Positions 6,515 through 9,621 of a stretch of 9,621 nucleotides of DNA are shown in pieces. The notes under the pieces were generated by a model that did no database searches, was not told where the DNA came from, and saw nothing but the letters and a program-made list of their open reading frames with translations. Within the stretch, counting starts at the first letter, position 1, and each line of letters opens with the position of its first letter. A program made the position numbers and the translations under genes. The DNA comes from Saprospiraceae bacterium (lineage in GTDB: Bacteria > Bacteroidota > Bacteroidia > Chitinophagales > Saprospiraceae), in contig JAJCYJ010000851.1 of NCBI GenBank assembly GCA_029262975.1, positions 1 to 9,621 on the forward strand, written 5' to 3'.

Positions 6515-8419
6515 ATGTCCGAACGATTTGAGAAAATGCTTCAGGCGCTCGATTGCGAACGCCGACACGAAGAAGCATATTTTAGGGAGTTGTCCTATTC
6601 CAAATCGTATAAGGAACGAATAGCCGGAGGTATACTTTGGTACCCGGTACAAGTTGACAAGATGCATTATAGTTTGGCTGAAAAGGTCGAATTAGAAGTC
6701 AGTCCATTGAAGTTATCATCTTCAGCAGAACGTAACTCGTTCAAAGAAGGCGCAAGTGCGGTTTTCTTTACTGGAGGTGAAGAACGTAAAGAATATAGAG
6801 GGAGCATCTCTTTTGCGACGCGAAAGAGGGTAAGAATCATTCTTAATGACGATTCACTCATGCGAGATAGTTCCTTTCAGCAGGAACAATGTGGTATAGA
6901 ATTAATATATGATGATCGCTCATACAGGGTGATGATTGACACTATAGGGCAAGTAAAAAATTCCGCAGATCCAGCGATTTTAGAATTAAAGTCGGGTATT
7001 TCGACTCGGTCATTTGTTCAACGTGAGCTACCCTTGAATCAGTCTATCGCGAATCGTAAGAACTTAAATCTATCGCAAGTTGCAGCAGTAAATGGAGCGC
7101 TATCCGCTGAGCGTTTGGCTATTATCCATGGTCCACCTGGGACTGGTAAGACAACTACATTAGTATCGCTGGTAGAAACGCTGTCACAAACGGAAAAGAA
7201 AATATTAGTAGCAGCTCCCAGCAACAATGCAGTTGATTTATTGGCCAGACACATAAGCATACAGGGAATTCCGGTGCTAAGAATAGGCAATGTAAGCCGT
7301 ATAGGGGATAATATATCACATCTCTGCCTGGACGAAAAAGTCAGGAATCATAAAGATTGGCAGCATATAAAACAAGTTAAGATTGAAGCAGAAACAGCTA
7401 AAAAAGAAGCTGGTAAATTCAAACGAAAATTTGGCCCTCAGCAAAAGAAAGATAGATATGCCTTTATACGTGAGGCACGTGAACTCTACAAATGGGCGAA
7501 AGAATTAGAATATCGACTGGTCGATCAAATTATGGAAGATACAGTAGTCATTTGTGCTACACTTATAGGTTGTGCCCATTCAACCATTAAAGGATGGAAT
7601 TTTGATACAGTCCTAATAGACGAGGGTTCTCAAGCCCTGGAAGCGGAAAGTTGGGTGGCTATGCTTAAGGGCAAACGAACCATTATCGCAGGTGATCACC
7701 TACAATTGCCTCCCACTGTAAAATCGGATGAAGCCATAAAATTAGGACTACCTGAGACGATCCTGGATCGAATGACTGACCATTTAAAAGCATCATTCTT
7801 ATTGGACACTCAATACCGTATGAATGATGAAATTCTTGCTTTTAGCAATGAACATTTTTATGAGGGCAGGCTTAATTCAGCGGATTTTGTAAGTCAACGA
7901 AAGATAAAAGATGATCACGAAATAATTACTTTTATAGATACAAGTGGATGTGGATTCGAAGAAGAAAGAAGTAGCAATCATCGCAGTCTCTCCAATGAAG
8001 GTGAATATCATATGATTCGTGAGCATATCTTGTCAATTCCACATTTGATTTCTTCTGAAATATCCGTAGGAATTATCAGTCCGTATGCACGACAAGTAAG
8101 CCAAATCCGAGAAAATATTAGTGATGATGAAGTCTTGAGATCTCTTGATATTATGGTCAATAGTATAGATGGCTTTCAGGGCCAGGAAAAGGATGTTATT
8201 TACATTTCGCTGGTAAGATCTAATGAAGACGGGAATATTGGGTTTCTTAGAGATTATAGAAGACTCAATGTAGCTTTAACTCGTGCACGTTATAAACTTG
8301 TTGTTGTTGGGGATATGAGTACACTTGGAAATGATGCTATGTATTTGAATCTGGCAGAACATTTTGAACGGCATGGAACCTATAAAAGTGCCTGGGAGTA
8401 TATGTACCAGGGCCAATGA
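6515..8419 (+). CDS. UPF1/IGHMBP2-like superfamily 1 helicase (AAA domain-containing protein)
   Basis: This is an ATP-dependent DNA/RNA helicase of the UPF1-like SF1B group. Residues 1-180 form an N-terminal region that should include the beta-barrel 1B-type domain. Then come a Q-motif-like NLSQ (185-188), Walker A GPPGTGKTT (206-214), motif Ia APSNNAVDLL (234-243), a charged probable coiled coil (about 285-340), motif II DEGSQ (369-373), motif III GDHLQLPP (393-400), QYRM (433-436), motif V SIDGFQGQE (550-558) and motif VI VALTRARYK (586-594). Every motif needed for ATP hydrolysis is intact. Length (634) fits bacterial members resembling human IGHMBP2. The biological role of the bacterial proteins is poorly defined; repair or RNA metabolism are both possible. 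The ATG at 6515 lies 14 bases after the typA stop, so it is likely in the typA operon. No Shine-Dalgarno sequence is evident. Confidence 0.93.
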   Translation: MSERFEKMLQALDCERRHEEAYFRELSYSKSYKERIAGGILWYPVQVDKMHYSLAEKVELEVSPLKLSSSAERNSFKEGASAVFFTGGEERKEYRGSISFATRKRVRIILNDDSLMRDSSFQQEQCGIELIYDDRSYRVMIDTIGQVKNSADPAILELKSGISTRSFVQRELPLNQSIANRKNLNLSQVAAVNGALSAERLAIIHGPPGTGKTTTLVSLVETLSQTEKKILVAAPSNNAVDLLARHISIQGIPVLRIGNVSRIGDNISHLCLDEKVRNHKDWQHIKQVKIEAETAKKEAGKFKRKFGPQQKKDRYAFIREARELYKWAKELEYRLVDQIMEDTVVICATLIGCAHSTIKGWNFDTVLIDEGSQALEAESWVAMLKGKRTIIAGDHLQLPPTVKSDEAIKLGLPETILDRMTDHLKASFLLDTQYRMNDEILAFSNEHFYEGRLNSADFVSQRKIKDDHEIITFIDTSGCGFEEERSSNHRSLSNEGEYHMIREHILSIPHLISSEISVGIISPYARQVSQIRENISDDEVLRSLDIMVNSIDGFQGQEKDVIYISLVRSNEDGNIGFLRDYRRLNVALTRARYKLVVVGDMSTLGNDAMYLNLAEHFERHGTYKSAWEYMYQGQ

Positions 8420-8464
8420 TTGCAACAAATAGATTAGCTGGATTGCATTAATTATCTTCGCCTT

Positions 8465-9427
8465 ATGCTTGTATTAAGTGCAGACCAGATACTTTCTTTA
8501 ATCCAACCTGCAGAGATCATATCATCGGTGAGAGATGGATTTATTCAATATTCCTCAGGAGCATATGATGTGCCAGATCGAATGCATATCGGAGATGAGC
8601 AATTCACATACTTGTTAATGCCGGCTATTGGCAGCAAATATTACTGCACTAAGCTTGTATCCGTTTTGCCTTCTAACAAGAAAGTCGGAATGCCAATAGT
8701 ATCGGGAAGTGTTATCCTCAATAAAATGGAGAGCGGTGAGACTCTTGCCATTATGGATGCGGGTATGATTACGGCATTAAGAACGGCTGCTGTAGGAGCT
8801 CTTGGTATGAGTATTATTACCAATGAAGACCATAAGATACTAGGCGTAATCGGGTGCGGGGTACAAGGTGTTTGGCAAACTATATTAGCTGAGACGACCA
8901 GACCATTTGAAAGGGTATATTGTTATTCTCGGTCGCCGGACAAATTTGAAAGTTATAAAAATCGCGTATCTGAAGCATGTCCGGAATTAGAAATTATTTG
9001 GTGTGCATCAGCCGATGAAGTAGTTAGGAATTCGGAGGTGATTTATGCTTGTACCACTTCTAATAAACCAGTTTTTTCTAATGATTCAAAACTTATAAAA
9101 AATAAAAAATTTATTAGTATCGGGTCATTTAGAAAAGATATGCAAGAACTTCCTGATTCCGTATATGAGCATTCGAAATATCTTATAATAGATACGAATA
9201 CCGCCAAACGAGAAGTAGGGGATGTGATTAATGCTGTGATCAAAGGTTATTTTGAAAATGATCAGATCATTGAACTAGGTCAGCTGTTGAACGGCGCTGT
9301 CAAATTAAAGATGGAAGAATGCAATGTATACAAGTCAGTAGGAATGGCCGCATTTGACCTGGCTCTTGCTGCAACACTATATGAAAGAGCGATCAAACTT
9401 GGATCTGGAACACATGTCAACTTGTAA
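8465..9427 (+). CDS. Ornithine cyclodeaminase/mu-crystallin family protein, probable pyrroline-2-carboxylate reductase
   Basis: Family members bind NAD(P) and act on cyclic or linear imino and amino acids: ornithine cyclodeaminase, ketimine reductase, alanine dehydrogenase and pyrroline-2-carboxylate reductase. Visible here are Lys63 in KLVSVLP, the family motif MDAGMITALRTAAVGAL (97-113), the Rossmann nucleotide loop GVIGCGVQG (127-135), FISIGSFRKDMQEL (216-229), and KSVGMAAFDLA near the C-terminus (290-300) with the conserved Asp. Length (320) is normal. The next gene looks like a trans-3-hydroxy-L-proline dehydratase, whose product pyrroline-2-carboxylate is reduced to proline by enzymes of this family in known bacteria. 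I therefore favour reductase over ornithine cyclodeaminase; this is inference from context. The 45-base gap after the helicase shows no terminator, so read-through from the typA operon is possible. No Shine-Dalgarno sequence precedes the ATG at 8465. Confidence 0.9.
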   Translation: MLVLSADQILSLIQPAEIISSVRDGFIQYSSGAYDVPDRMHIGDEQFTYLLMPAIGSKYYCTKLVSVLPSNKKVGMPIVSGSVILNKMESGETLAIMDAGMITALRTAAVGALGMSIITNEDHKILGVIGCGVQGVWQTILAETTRPFERVYCYSRSPDKFESYKNRVSEACPELEIIWCASADEVVRNSEVIYACTTSNKPVFSNDSKLIKNKKFISIGSFRKDMQELPDSVYEHSKYLIIDTNTAKREVGDVINAVIKGYFENDQIIELGQLLNGAVKLKMEECNVYKSVGMAAFDLALAATLYERAIKLGSGTHVNL

Positions 9428-9431
9428 TCGG

Positions 9432-9621
9432 ATGAATGAATTATTGGAAGGCTGGCAATGGAACCCAAAGGAACATTGGAATGAAATAAAAGTAGTGGAC
9501 ATGCATACAGGAGGCGAACCGTTACGCATTCCTGTAAAAGGATTGCCCGATATAAAAGGAAATTCTGTACTTGAAAAAAGAAGATATTTTAAAAAGCATT
9601 TTGATTATATACGTACAGGGA
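9432..9621 (+). CDS. Proline racemase family protein, probable trans-3-hydroxy-L-proline dehydratase, 3'-truncated by the window edge
   Basis: Only the first 63 codons are in the window. After a short N-terminal leader comes VVDMHTGGEPLRIPVKGLP, the opening strand of the proline racemase fold, followed by a KRRYFKKHFDYIRTG segment. Both closely resemble the N-terminus of human L3HYPDH (trans-3-hydroxy-L-proline dehydratase), more than that of proline racemases as I recall them. The enzyme would dehydrate trans-3-hydroxy-L-proline to pyrroline-2-carboxylate in the cytoplasm. The residue that separates dehydratase from racemase/epimerase (Thr or Cys at the second catalytic position) lies beyond the window, so 4-hydroxyproline epimerase or proline racemase are not excluded. 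Two starts are possible: ATG at 9432, four bases after the upstream stop, or ATG at 9414, overlapping that gene by 14 bases. Either spacing implies an operon with the cyclodeaminase-family gene. Confidence 0.85.
   Translation, partial: MNELLEGWQWNPKEHWNEIKVVDMHTGGEPLRIPVKGLPDIKGNSVLEKRRYFKKHFDYIRTG

Noticed and set aside
8420..8464. Possible terminator or promoter between the helicase and the cyclodeaminase-family gene
   Set aside because: The 45 bases hold only a short direct repeat of ATTGCA and an imperfect TATCTTCG; there is no stem-loop and no convincing promoter.

Overview
The window is AT-rich, with roughly 40% G+C by eye, and densely coded. It looks like a chromosomal segment of a Bacteroidota bacterium. 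Three things suggest this: a small three-helix membrane protein resembling the DUF5362 family, a TypA whose C-terminus reads like Bacteroidota TypA proteins, and a TAnnTTTG-type -7 promoter element just ahead of typA. Shine-Dalgarno sequences are mostly weak or absent, as usual in that phylum. The phylum call rests on pattern recognition, not on a search. I saw no tRNA, rRNA, CRISPR array, insertion sequence or phage gene.

Left part (1-4138). The window opens inside a penicillin acylase family hydrolase (N-terminal nucleophile enzyme, + strand) that has lost its signal peptide and most of its alpha chain to the window edge. It converges on a two-gene minus-strand unit read from about 3901 down to 1890. 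The first gene of that unit encodes a predicted lipoprotein of the Ca2+-dependent phosphatidylinositol phospholipase C family. The second encodes an SMP-30/gluconolactonase (regucalcin-like) sugar lactonase. The second gene probably starts in an ATGA overlap with the stop of the first, so the two are likely translationally coupled.

Right part (4139-9621). All genes are on the + strand: a small membrane protein of unknown function, the ribosome-associated GTPase TypA/BipA, a UPF1/IGHMBP2-like superfamily 1 helicase only 14 bases after typA, an ornithine cyclodeaminase/mu-crystallin family oxidoreductase, and the first ~190 bases of a proline racemase family gene. That last gene most resembles trans-3-hydroxy-L-proline dehydratase. 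The final two genes make a coherent pathway: the dehydratase would yield pyrroline-2-carboxylate, and the cyclodeaminase-family enzyme would reduce it to L-proline.

Taken together, the window mixes housekeeping genes (typA, helicase) with scavenging functions: an amide acylase, a phospholipase, a lactonase and hydroxyproline use. I do not see a clearly undescribed system. The best leads are the phospholipase/lactonase pair and the predicted 3-hydroxyproline pair.
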